DNA of 64,000 bases from Lachnospiraceae bacterium (GTDB lineage: Bacteria > Bacillota > Clostridia > Lachnospirales > Lachnospiraceae): assembly GCA_029067085.1 (NCBI GenBank), contig JAIEFE010000004.1, positions 1 to 64,000 of the forward strand. The letters are read 5' to 3'. Position numbers and translations under genes: made by a program. Within the stretch, counting starts at the first letter, position 1; each line of letters opens with the position of its first letter. Under the pieces are notes generated by a model. It made no database searches. It was given only the letters and a program-made list of their open reading frames with translations, and was not told the DNA's origin. Shown piece after piece: positions 9,616-18,031 of this stretch.

Positions 9616-10605
9616 TTATATGATAACATCCATATACTGCATCCGCACAAGCTCATAGTCAAGAATGATCTGCTTTCCCTCACCGCCGTCCAAAAGACGT
9701 TTCAGCTCCACTACTGCCTCCGATGCGATCCGCTTAAAATCCTGTTTTACCGTGTTCATCTGCTTACCCGCATACCCCATCAGGGTGATGCCGTCAAAAC
9801 CGCAGACCGGCCGGAAAATATCCATCTCTATCAAGGCCCGCATTGCGCCTATCGCCATCAGATCGGAGGCGCAGACCACGATATTCCTCTTCTTCGCATA
9901 GCGGAAGGTCAGATTTCTGGCCAGAAGCTCGGAAAATTCTCCGTTTCGGATAAGCAGCGAAAGGCCTTCTTCCTCGGCAAGCCGCTTCATTCCTTTCAGC
10001 CGTTCCTCGCTGACGTAGCCGTTCTTCTTGCCTGCCAGATAGAGAACCCTCTTTCCCTCGTTCTCCATCAAAGTTTTCTTCGCCACATCATACTGCGCCG
10101 CCGCCTGATCGATCCATATAGCAGAGGAAGCTGCATTTACCAACGGCGCGTCCACCGTTACGATCTTGAAAAGCTGCGCGTCGATCAGCCGGTGCAGTAC
10201 CTTGTCCTCCTTGGACATCCCGAAGATGATGAGGCCTGTAATACTCTGGGATCGAAGGTAGCGCACCACTTCTTCAAGACTCCTGTTTTTCAGCATGGAA
10301 TCGAAGATGGTGATCACGTCCAGATTCAGCTCCACCGCTTTACCTATTGTACCTGCAATATACTGCATATAAATCTCATCCACTGCCTGAGAGACATTTC
10401 CCAGATTCAGAAGAAGAGCCACTCTTCCTGACTGCTTGGAAGAGAGCGCCGCCGCAACGGTATTCGGCACGAAATTCAGTTCTTCCACCGCTTGATTTAC
10501 TTTTTTCTTTGTCTCTTCGCTCACATTGGGATAGTTATTTAACACCTTGGATACGGTGGAAATGGCTACACCTGCATGCTTTGCGACATCCTTAATCGAT
10601 ACCAT
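9616..10605 (-). CDS. LacI-family transcriptional regulator
   Basis: A helix-turn-helix with the LacI hinge (SIKDVAKHAGVAISTVSKVLNNY) occupies residues 3-25, followed by a periplasmic-binding-protein-like sensor domain. I place the start at 10605 (MVSIKDVAK) and not at the longer upstream frame, because LacI proteins begin at the HTH. The protein is then 329 residues, normal for the family. Its position immediately upstream of glycogen phosphorylase suggests control of glucan use. The effector is unknown, probably a sugar. Confidence 0.85.
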   Translation of the reverse strand: MVSIKDVAKHAGVAISTVSKVLNNYPNVSEETKKKVNQAVEELNFVPNTVAAALSSKQSGRVALLLNLGNVSQAVDEIYMQYIAGTIGKAVELNLDVITIFDSMLKNRSLEEVVRYLRSQSITGLIIFGMSKEDKVLHRLIDAQLFKIVTVDAPLVNAASSAIWIDQAAAQYDVAKKTLMENEGKRVLYLAGKKNGYVSEERLKGMKRLAEEEGLSLLIRNGEFSELLARNLTFRYAKKRNIVVCASDLMAIGAMRALIEMDIFRPVCGFDGITLMGYAGKQMNTVKQDFKRIASEAVVELKRLLDGGEGKQIILDYELVRMQYMDVII

Positions 10606-10720
10606 CGTTTTTCCAATCTGTACGATTCCTGTCATTTGCGGAAATCGTTTTCCAAAATTATCATATAACAAAAGAGTGGCTTTGTAAACCACTCTTTTAA
10701 AAATTTACGAGGTTTTTCTC

Positions 10721-12094
10721 TCATTCCATCATCAGCATAATGCTTAGGCAGAATTCATCATCTTTTACGTCAATGGCTATATCTCCGGCATATTTCCTCG
10801 CCACCATGCGGATATTGGACAACCCATACCCATGACCGTCCGTTTTTTCCTTTGACGTGACGGGCAGACCTCTCTCTTCATCCCATTGCAGATTCCCGTT
10901 GAAGCTGTTGCTTACTTCAATCATATAGGCATTATTCCTGTGGTAAGAGAGAACCGATATATGTGGTGCCGCGCTTTTTTCTGTATTCTCCATCGCATTC
11001 TGCAGGGCATTATTCAGTATCACGCTGACATCGAATGCGTTGATGTTAGTACCGGTGGGATAATAAAATTCTGATTGGAAGTGTATGTTCCTTTTCTCCG
11101 CTTCATTTTTTAATTCCTGCAGAATCACATCCGTTACAGGATTTCCGCTTTTTATTTCCTCTGCCATTGGGGAAAGGGCAGATTTTAATTCCTTGCCATA
11201 ATCCAATGCCTCCTCCACATTGTTTCCGGCATAGAGCCTTTCTAATGTGAGGATATGATTTGTCATATCATGTTTCATACTCCTGATGCCCTGATACAAA
11301 TTTTCCACCTGCTCAATATGTCGTTTTAGATTATCTATCTGCGTGGAAAGTAACTGATTTGCTGTCTTTTCCTCCTGTGCCGCTTTTATATTCTCATAGA
11401 GCATGATCAAAATAACAACCACCATGATCGCCAATCCACAGTAAAACAGCAGCAGCATATCATACACCTCTGCCGTCTTTCCATTCTCCAATATATAAAA
11501 CCTGCGATAATAGCGTATGACTTTGTATCCCACCACTCCCAGAAATGGCGGACTTACCAACATAAGCAATTCCCGCTTTGTCATCTGCTCATATTTACAT
11601 ATATAACTTCTTGTGATACAACAGACTGCGGCAGTTGTGATCAAAAACACCATGATCAGATAAAATACACAGACTCCGACATAAACCATTAACTGCATGG
11701 ACATAGAGGGATTTCCTTGATACCACTTGGTTTTTTCCACCAAATGATACAGTCTGTCATATAGAAGTTCCGCTATTGTGGCGGTAAACCAGCGCAATGA
11801 AAAAAAGGTGATCGCAAGAAAAGCCTTTTGGATACCATTCCTCCGTTCCAGCCTGTACATCACCAGAAACACCGTAAGGCTTCCCAGTGCATATGCGATA
11901 AACGCATCCACATACAACGGCAGGACCTCAACTGCTAACATTGTCAGGAAATAAAACCCTCCTGCTGCCAATGCCGCCTTGGCACTCCTTAAAAACGGCT
12001 TTACGAACCTGTATAGACAGTATCCTTCAATACATAGTTCCATCATTGAAACTATTTGTGTAATACATTCACTCCAGTAATCAAAATCTGTCAT
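10721..12094 (-). CDS. AgrC-like GHKL sensor histidine kinase
   Basis: 457 residues. The N-terminal ~220 residues hold about six hydrophobic membrane segments. A coiled coil leads to the phospho-accepting H-box MKHDMTNHIL, then the GHKL ATPase N-box (NALQNAMENTEK) and G-box (GHGYGLSNIRMVARKY). This is the HPK10/AgrC class, which often senses peptides or cell-envelope signals. It begins 1 base after the LytTR regulator, so the two are one operon. No AgrD/AgrB-type peptide genes are adjacent, so the signal is not evident. Confidence 0.88.
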   Translation of the reverse strand: MTDFDYWSECITQIVSMMELCIEGYCLYRFVKPFLRSAKAALAAGGFYFLTMLAVEVLPLYVDAFIAYALGSLTVFLVMYRLERRNGIQKAFLAITFFSLRWFTATIAELLYDRLYHLVEKTKWYQGNPSMSMQLMVYVGVCVFYLIMVFLITTAAVCCITRSYICKYEQMTKRELLMLVSPPFLGVVGYKVIRYYRRFYILENGKTAEVYDMLLLFYCGLAIMVVVILIMLYENIKAAQEEKTANQLLSTQIDNLKRHIEQVENLYQGIRSMKHDMTNHILTLERLYAGNNVEEALDYGKELKSALSPMAEEIKSGNPVTDVILQELKNEAEKRNIHFQSEFYYPTGTNINAFDVSVILNNALQNAMENTEKSAAPHISVLSYHRNNAYMIEVSNSFNGNLQWDEERGLPVTSKEKTDGHGYGLSNIRMVARKYAGDIAIDVKDDEFCLSIMLMME

Positions 12095-12095
12095 C

Positions 12096-12818
12096 TCACC
12101 TTCCCTTTCTTCTCTGGTTATAACGAAGATACGACTTCACAAACTCTCCGTAATTCTGCTTCGATATCAGTGCCTGCCCCCTTTTCAGATAGACCGTTGC
12201 CGCATCGTATTTTTTGATAAACTCAAAATTCACAAGATAGGATCTGTGAGTACGGTAAAATTCATCCCCCGTTTTCTCCTCCAGTTCTTTCATTTTTCCA
12301 TAATATTCTATATCTGCATCCACCGTATGCAGGATTACTTTCCGGTCATATACTTCCGCATATATGATATCCTCCAGATTGACGGTAATATGCTCGCCCC
12401 CTGTGGTTATCATAAGGTTCAGCTTTTCCCTCTTTCTGCCTGCGTCTTCCAGCTTTCTTCTGTCCTCAAACTGTTTTACGGCACTAAGCAGTACCTCGGC
12501 AAATTTTCCGTCATCGAATGGTTTTACCAGATAATGAAAAGCCCCTACATCGAACGCCTGAAACACAAAATCGTCCAAAGCGGTCACAAAAATAATGATT
12601 ATTTTTTTGTTTTTTCTGCGCAGTTCCTTTGCCGTTTCCATGCCATTCTTATCCGCCATCTGAATATCCAGCAGTAAAATATCCGGCTCGTCCCCCGACA
12701 ATAGCAGCTCGTCCCCCGATCTATACAGTGACAGATCTGCTTTCGGGCAGAGTCTCTCTATCTTTTCCGCAAGCATATCTCTGATCTCTTTTTCATCATC
12801 ACATATCGCGATCTGCAT
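12096..12818 (-). CDS. LytTR-family response regulator
   Basis: 240 residues with a CheY-like receiver (acidic DDEKE pocket, phosphoacceptor in ILLLDIQMADKNG, conserved FVTA and KPFDDGKF) and a C-terminal LytTR DNA-binding domain (residues ~135-235: DIIYAEVYDRKVILHT, FYRTHRSYLVNFEFIKKYD). It is translated ahead of its partner kinase. LytTR regulators bind paired short direct repeats; the targets cannot be assigned here. Confidence 0.9.
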   Translation of the reverse strand: MQIAICDDEKEIRDMLAEKIERLCPKADLSLYRSGDELLLSGDEPDILLLDIQMADKNGMETAKELRRKNKKIIIIFVTALDDFVFQAFDVGAFHYLVKPFDDGKFAEVLLSAVKQFEDRRKLEDAGRKREKLNLMITTGGEHITVNLEDIIYAEVYDRKVILHTVDADIEYYGKMKELEEKTGDEFYRTHRSYLVNFEFIKKYDAATVYLKRGQALISKQNYGEFVKSYLRYNQRRKGR

Positions 12819-12917
12819 TTTTCACTCCCCCTGTATTTCATAAAGAGTATATCGAAATGATATGGATACTGCAATAATGAGAATGACGCAGAACGGATAT
12901 TTTTTGTTGTAAATAAA

Positions 12918-12957
12918 GGAACCGGAACTGCCGTACATACCAGCAATTCCGGTTTCC
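12918..12957. terminator. hairpin terminator after phosphofructokinase
   Basis: A long stem, GGAACCGGAA paired with TTCCGGTTTCC around a ~10-nt loop, followed on the minus strand by TTTATT. It separates the phosphofructokinase gene from the two-component operon. Confidence 0.6.
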
Positions 12958-12996
12958 TGTGTGCAAATTATTTTCTTTATAAAAACCTTCCAGTTC

Positions 12997-14223
12997 TTAC
13001 TTTCTTACCAGATGTCTCGGCAGACCATTCACAAAGAGCGGCTGAAGCTCACCCATGATAAGAGGTCTCGCATACTTCTCATAGCCCTCTGTCAGGCCCT
13101 TGCCGTCCGATGTGATCCACTCGTCGGGCACGTTTCTCTCCACATTCGCGATGGCGTGGATATCGTAAGCGCTGGTGCCGCACTGATAAGGATCTTCACC
13201 GTTTCGATCCAGCGTGATCATCATGCCGGTCTTGCCCTCATTCGCTGCTACCACTGCGTCGTGGCCTACCTGGAACGCCTCGTTGATATCTGTCAGGGAA
13301 GCTAAATGGGTCGCTGCTCTCTGCAGGGTGGAGAACTCAATCGCACGGGTCTTTAAGCCTGTCTCTGCTGCGATCTTCTCAGCCAGCATCACTGCCGTAC
13401 CGGACATCTGCTTGTGTCCGAATGCGTCCACAGCTACCTCTCTGCCGATCTCGCAGACATATCTGCCGTCTGCAACCTTAACGCCCTCGGAAACCGCAAT
13501 AACTACAGAAGACTTCTTCGCTGCCAGCTCCTTCACATCCGCTACAAACTTGTCGATATCAAACACTCTCTCAGGCAGATAGATCGCATCACAGCCCTCG
13601 CAGTCATCGCCCTTAGCCAGCGCTGCTGCCGCTGTAAGCCAGCCTGCGTTACGACCCATGATCTCCACGATACAAACCGTAGGCTTCTTCGCACCGAAAG
13701 ATGCGTTGTCTCGAATTACTTCCTTTAAGGAAGCAGCAATATACTTCGCTGCGGAGCCATAACCAGGACAGTGATCTGTCACCGGCAGGTCGTTGTCGAT
13801 GGTCTTAGGCACGCCCATAAATCTCTGGGATTTACCATGTGCCGCTGCATAATCAGACAGCATCTTAACTGTATCCATGGAGTCGTTGCCGCCCGCATAG
13901 AACAGGCACTCAATGTCGTGTTTCTCCATGATCTCAAATACCTTCTCGTAGACATCCTCATGTCCCTCGATCTGCGGCATCTTAAAACGGCAGGAGCCTA
14001 AGAAAGCAGAAGGTGTTCTCTTTAAAAGCTCGATTCCTGTCTCATCGTCCAGATATTCACCCAGATCGATCATTCTGTCTTCCAGAAATCCCTCGATACC
14101 GTGAACCATACCATAAATCTTCTTTACGCCCAGCTTCTTCGCAGCGGCATACACACCTGCTACGGAAGAGTTGATAACGGCTGTAGGGCCGCCGGACTGT
14201 CCAACTACAATGTTTCCTTTCAT
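12997..14223 (-). CDS. 6-phosphofructokinase, pyrophosphate-type
   Basis: 408 residues of the phosphofructokinase A fold: GQSGGPTAVINSS at residues 8-20, GGNDSMDT at 111-118 and the catalytic GVPKTIDNDL at 137-146. Asp114 at the second position of the GGxDS motif and Lys140 in PKTIDND are the pair linked to pyrophosphate use; ATP enzymes have Gly at both places. The first Asp of the usual GGDDS is Asn113 here. It phosphorylates fructose-6-phosphate in glycolysis, probably with PPi. Strong GGAGA site upstream. Confidence 0.88.
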   Translation of the reverse strand: MKGNIVVGQSGGPTAVINSSVAGVYAAAKKLGVKKIYGMVHGIEGFLEDRMIDLGEYLDDETGIELLKRTPSAFLGSCRFKMPQIEGHEDVYEKVFEIMEKHDIECLFYAGGNDSMDTVKMLSDYAAAHGKSQRFMGVPKTIDNDLPVTDHCPGYGSAAKYIAASLKEVIRDNASFGAKKPTVCIVEIMGRNAGWLTAAAALAKGDDCEGCDAIYLPERVFDIDKFVADVKELAAKKSSVVIAVSEGVKVADGRYVCEIGREVAVDAFGHKQMSGTAVMLAEKIAAETGLKTRAIEFSTLQRAATHLASLTDINEAFQVGHDAVVAANEGKTGMMITLDRNGEDPYQCGTSAYDIHAIANVERNVPDEWITSDGKGLTEGYEKYARPLIMGELQPLFVNGLPRHLVRK

Positions 14224-14447
14224 GCTCGTCTCTCCTTTTTATTGTTTATTAATTTTGATCTTTACACTTTGCTTCTCAGCCGCAATACCAACTCGAAAAG
14301 CCTTCGGCTTTCCTCGTTCACGGGCATTCGCCCTATATAGCCGCAATCTGGAAAAATCGTCAGCAAGCTGCCATTTTTCCATCTTACGCCTATGCATTGC
14401 TCATTGCTTTCGGTGTACATTATACCAAAACTCCCCCTCCAAGACAA
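14224..14447 (-). promoter_or_regulatory. phosphofructokinase promoter and long leader
   Basis: TTGTCT, 17 bp, TATAAT (14447-14419 on the minus strand) lies about 190 bases upstream of the start codon. The leader has a perfect small hairpin (AAAGCC/GGCTTT around 14296-14311) and other GC-rich inverted pairs. No known riboswitch class was recognised. It also carries a spurious-looking 86-codon open frame. Confidence 0.4.
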
Positions 14448-14585
14448 GCCTTCCCCGGGAAATATTGGAAATCCGATGTAGGAAAAACTCTTCATTGTAT
14501 TTGCTCCGCAAACATGGTACACTTTTAGCTAAATAGTTTATCTTCTAGTTTCGCAGACTGCGGGAAAGGATCTCACTTATTAAAT

Positions 14586-15473
14586 ATGAAAAAATATATC
14601 TTAAGCTGCTGCTCAACTGCGGATCTTTCGGCGAGTCATTTCGCCGAGCGCGGCATTTCCTACGCTTGCTTCCACTATGAACTGGCCGGGAAAGAATATC
14701 TGGACGATCTGGGTAAGAGTATGTCCTTTGAGGCCTTCTACCGCGCCATGACGGAAGGAGCGGACACAAAGACATCCCAGATCAACGTGGATGAATTTAT
14801 CGAATACTTCGAGCCTTTCTTGCGAGCGGGGAAGGATGTTCTGCACCTGTGCCTTTCCTCCGGAATTTCCGGTGTTATCAATTCAGCGATGGCAGCCAAA
14901 GACCAGCTTGCTGAAAAATACCCAGACAACACAGTCTATATCGTAGACTCTCTGGCAGCCTCCTCGGGCTTCGGTCTGCTCATGGATAAACTTGCGGATC
15001 TGCGCGACGAGGGGATGTCCGTAGAAGAACTTTACCAGTGGGCTATCGATAACCGCCTACGCGTTAATCACTGGTTTTTCTCAACCGATCTGACCTTCTT
15101 TATCAAGGGCGGCCGCGTCTCAAAGACCTCCGGTATGGTCGGCAATATGCTCAACATCTGCCCTCTTCTCAATGTGGACTATCTGGGAAGACTGATTCCC
15201 CGTTTTAAGATCCGCACCAAGAGAAAGGTCATTCAGACCATCGTCGATAAGATGGAGGAATACGCCGAGGATGGCCTCGACTACAGCGGGAAATGCTACA
15301 TTTCCCAGTCAGCCTGCTACGCGGACGCAAGGCTTGTTGCTGATCTTGTAGAGGAGCGCTTTCCCCATCTTTCCGGCAAGGTTCTGATCAACAGCGTCGG
15401 AACCACAATCGGCGCGCATACAGGCCCCGGCACAGTGGCGCTGTTCTTCTGGGGAAAAGAAAGGGTTGACTGA
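14586..15473 (+). CDS. DegV-family fatty-acid-binding protein
   Basis: 295 residues with the DegV fold: SCCSTADLS near the start, the LCLSSGISGVINSA lipid-binding serine motif around residue 95, DSLAASSGFGLL, and GRVSKTSGMVGNMLNI. DegV/FakB proteins bind fatty acids and present them to a FakA-type kinase for phospholipid synthesis; no kinase gene is nearby. The start lacks a strong Shine-Dalgarno site (AAAGGA about 14 bases upstream). Monocistronic, divergent from phosphofructokinase. Confidence 0.88.
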   Translation: MKKYILSCCSTADLSASHFAERGISYACFHYELAGKEYLDDLGKSMSFEAFYRAMTEGADTKTSQINVDEFIEYFEPFLRAGKDVLHLCLSSGISGVINSAMAAKDQLAEKYPDNTVYIVDSLAASSGFGLLMDKLADLRDEGMSVEELYQWAIDNRLRVNHWFFSTDLTFFIKGGRVSKTSGMVGNMLNICPLLNVDYLGRLIPRFKIRTKRKVIQTIVDKMEEYAEDGLDYSGKCYISQSACYADARLVADLVEERFPHLSGKVLINSVGTTIGAHTGPGTVALFFWGKERVD

Positions 15474-15510
15474 TACCTAAAAATTATACTGACAGATATA
15501 AAACGTATTC

Positions 15511-16458
15511 TTATCGTATCAGATACACAAAATATCCTCCGTAGCAGACTAACATCACCGCGCCTCCCAAGCGGCCGAGGCGTTTCTTCCGAAAGACACA
15601 AAGCCACAAGAGTACAGCCGAAGCGATACATGCGGCGCTGTCCGCAAAGAAATCTACTGCGTACTCCACCGGCGTGATCAAAGCGGACGTTCCCACTACA
15701 AAGAGAATGTTAAAGATATTGCTGCCCACTATGTTGCCGACTGCGATATCCGCCTTTCCCTTGATGGCCGCCGTAACACTCGTCACAAGCTCTGGAAGCG
15801 AGGTGCCGAAGGCCACAATGGTCAGGCCGATCAAACGTTCGCTCATGCCGAAAATGAGAGCAAGCTCTGTCGCTGCATCCACCGCCACATCAGATCCCAC
15901 AACGATCATCACACCGCCCAGAACGATCATGAAAAGCATCCGCCAAATGGGCATATGTTTATCCTTATCCTCCGGCCCTTCCTCAGACAGCGGTACACCC
16001 CGCTTTGCCATCCCCAAAAGATACGCCAGATAGAGGATCATCAACCCCCACAGGATCAATCCGTCGGAGACGCGAAGCATCCGGTCTTCCATGCCGCCAA
16101 GCGCCCACAAAACCACTGATACAAAGATCACATAGGGAATCTCATAGCGCACCGTGGAACGCTGCACTGCGATCGGAGTGATAACTGCAGTCAGTCCCAG
16201 GATTAACAGCACATTCATAATGTTGCTCCCCAGGATATTGCCGATAGTGATCTCCGCACTTCCCTTCAAAGCCGCCGATACACTGACAGCCGCCTCCGGC
16301 AGAGAAGTTCCCATTGCCACGATGGTCAGACCGATCACAAGCTGAGGAATGCCAAAACGTTCCGCCAGACGGCTTGCTCCCTCCACAAACCAGTCCGCAC
16401 CTTTTACCAGAAGCGCAAAACCTACCGCCAGCAACGCCAGCTGAATTACTACCGCCAT
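15511..16458 (-). CDS. CaCA-family calcium/sodium antiporter (YrbG-like)
   Basis: About ten membrane segments in two inverted repeats, each with the alpha-repeat signature: GTSLPEAAVSVSAALKG ... GNILGSNIMNVLLILG and GTSLPELVTSVTAAIKG ... GNIVGSNIFNILFVVG. This is the K+-independent Na+/Ca2+ exchanger family that exports calcium. I place the start at 16458, giving 315 residues, because GGAGGA lies 6 bases upstream; a longer frame would add a non-conserved 58-residue N-terminus reaching into the neighbouring MATE gene. Confidence 0.9.
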   Translation of the reverse strand: MAVVIQLALLAVGFALLVKGADWFVEGASRLAERFGIPQLVIGLTIVAMGTSLPEAAVSVSAALKGSAEITIGNILGSNIMNVLLILGLTAVITPIAVQRSTVRYEIPYVIFVSVVLWALGGMEDRMLRVSDGLILWGLMILYLAYLLGMAKRGVPLSEEGPEDKDKHMPIWRMLFMIVLGGVMIVVGSDVAVDAATELALIFGMSERLIGLTIVAFGTSLPELVTSVTAAIKGKADIAVGNIVGSNIFNILFVVGTSALITPVEYAVDFFADSAACIASAVLLWLCVFRKKRLGRLGGAVMLVCYGGYFVYLIR

Positions 16459-16525
16459 ATCTTCCTCCATTCTGAAATGCCCGTCTCCCGGGAGACAGAT
16501 TTTTCCTTTTTCTGTTTTCCAATCC

Positions 16526-17908
16526 CTACCGGATCTTTTCCAGTGCTTCCTGTGACAGAATATTCCTGATATTGAATAAAAATAGAACGCTCGCCGTAAC
16601 TGCAGAAAGAATATCAGATACCGGCTCCGCATAGTACACGCCCATCACACCGAAAAAATGCGGCAGAATGATCGCTAACGGAATCAGTAGAATGATCTTG
16701 CGAAGCACCGCGATAAAAAGAGATACCTTCGCCTGCCCCAATGCCAGAAATGTGGGCTGAATCCCGTTTTGCAGACCAAATATCAACATACCCGCCATAA
16801 AAACAGGCATCACCTTACCTACTAATTCCACAAGGGCCGTCTCATCGGTAAAAAGACCGGCATAAAATTCCGGGAAGATCATAGTCGTAGCAGTGGAAAT
16901 CAGCAGAAATCCAAAGCACAGACCGATCATCCAGCGATAGAGCTGCCTGACCCGCGCAAAATTACCCGCACCGAAGTTGTAGCTGATGATGGGCGTCATA
17001 CCCTGTGTAAAGCCTCCGATAGGCGCGGAAAAGAGCTGCATCACACTCTGCATGATTGTGAGCGATCCCACATGAAGATCGCCGCCGTAAGACTGCAGAC
17101 CGTGATTCAACACAATGCTGATAAAGCTCTCCGTCGCGCGCATGATAAATGGAGAAATGCCAAGGGAAAATATGCTGATCATGATTCCCCATTCAAGTTT
17201 TAAAAATTTCCGTCTGATTTTTAAAGAGGAGCCGGAACCAAGCAAAAACGCCATGACCCAGGCCGCACTCAGGCCCTGAGAAATCACCGTTGCCACTGCC
17301 GCGCCCTTAACACCCATGTGAAAACCAAAAATAAAAATAGGATCCAGAATGATGTTCGCCACCGCGCCGATCAGCACGGAGAGCATGGCTGTTCCCGGCT
17401 TGCTCTGACAGATGATAAAGGCGTTTAAACCGAGGGAAAACTCCACGAACAGAGTACCCACCAGATAGATGGTCAGGTAGTCCACCGCATAACCGATGGT
17501 TGCATCGCTGGCACCGAAGCTGTAGAGCAGGGGCCTTTGGAAAACATAAAAGATCACCATCAGGATCACTGTGCAGTACACCAGAAAACTCACGCTGTTT
17601 CCCAAAATCTTTTCCGCATGCTCCCTGTCTCCCTTACCCAGCCAGATGGCCGCCAGCGGCGCCGCACCGCTGTTCACAAAACCCGAGAAAGCAGAGATGA
17701 ACACCGTAATACAGAAGGTAACGCCCACCCCTGTCAAAGCGTTCGCTCCCACCCCTTCCATATGACCGATGTATATTCTGTCTATAATGCTATAAAGAAT
17801 ATTGATGATCTGCGCGAGAATCGATGGCAGAGTCATGCTCACCATCAGGCGGCCGATCGACTCTGTCGCCATCCGCTCCTCGCGCGTCATTGCAGTTGTA
17901 TCAGCCAT
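16526..17908 (-). CDS. MATE-family efflux transporter
   Basis: 460 residues with twelve predicted membrane segments in two MatE domains (first half near LMVSMTLPSILAQIINILYSI; second half near APIGGFTQGMTPIISYNFGAG). The family exports drugs or metabolites by Na+ or H+ antiport. Start 17908 has AAAGGAG 8 bases upstream and begins MADTTAMTREER; the longer upstream frame lacks support. A second, diverged MATE gene lies at 42210-43595, on the other side of the mobile element. Confidence 0.9.
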   Translation of the reverse strand: MADTTAMTREERMATESIGRLMVSMTLPSILAQIINILYSIIDRIYIGHMEGVGANALTGVGVTFCITVFISAFSGFVNSGAAPLAAIWLGKGDREHAEKILGNSVSFLVYCTVILMVIFYVFQRPLLYSFGASDATIGYAVDYLTIYLVGTLFVEFSLGLNAFIICQSKPGTAMLSVLIGAVANIILDPIFIFGFHMGVKGAAVATVISQGLSAAWVMAFLLGSGSSLKIRRKFLKLEWGIMISIFSLGISPFIMRATESFISIVLNHGLQSYGGDLHVGSLTIMQSVMQLFSAPIGGFTQGMTPIISYNFGAGNFARVRQLYRWMIGLCFGFLLISTATTMIFPEFYAGLFTDETALVELVGKVMPVFMAGMLIFGLQNGIQPTFLALGQAKVSLFIAVLRKIILLIPLAIILPHFFGVMGVYYAEPVSDILSAVTASVLFLFNIRNILSQEALEKIR

Positions 17909-18031
17909 GGTTCCCACTCCTTTCGCTTGCATAACATTACTGAATTTGCTACGATAAACACGGAAACCGCTACACAATATTACATTATACCAAGCTGCTC
18001 GTATTTTGCAACCGACACACAGGAGAAATCT

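Noticed and set aside
10721-12818. Possible agr-type quorum locus
   Set aside because: Kinase and regulator fit the class, but no AgrD-like peptide or AgrB-like processing gene lies nearby.
14262-14522. 86-codon open frame inside the phosphofructokinase leader
   Set aside because: No ribosome site before its start, overlaps the predicted promoter and leader, and its composition does not look like a conserved protein.
15511-16632. Long N-terminal extension of the calcium/sodium antiporter
   Set aside because: The extra 58 residues are not membrane-like or conserved and overlap the MATE gene; the GGAGGA site fits start 16458.
17537-18031. Extended N-terminus for the lipase reaching into the MATE gene
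   Set aside because: The extension is antisense to the MATE gene; a good AGGAG site and ATG at 18032 mark the true start.
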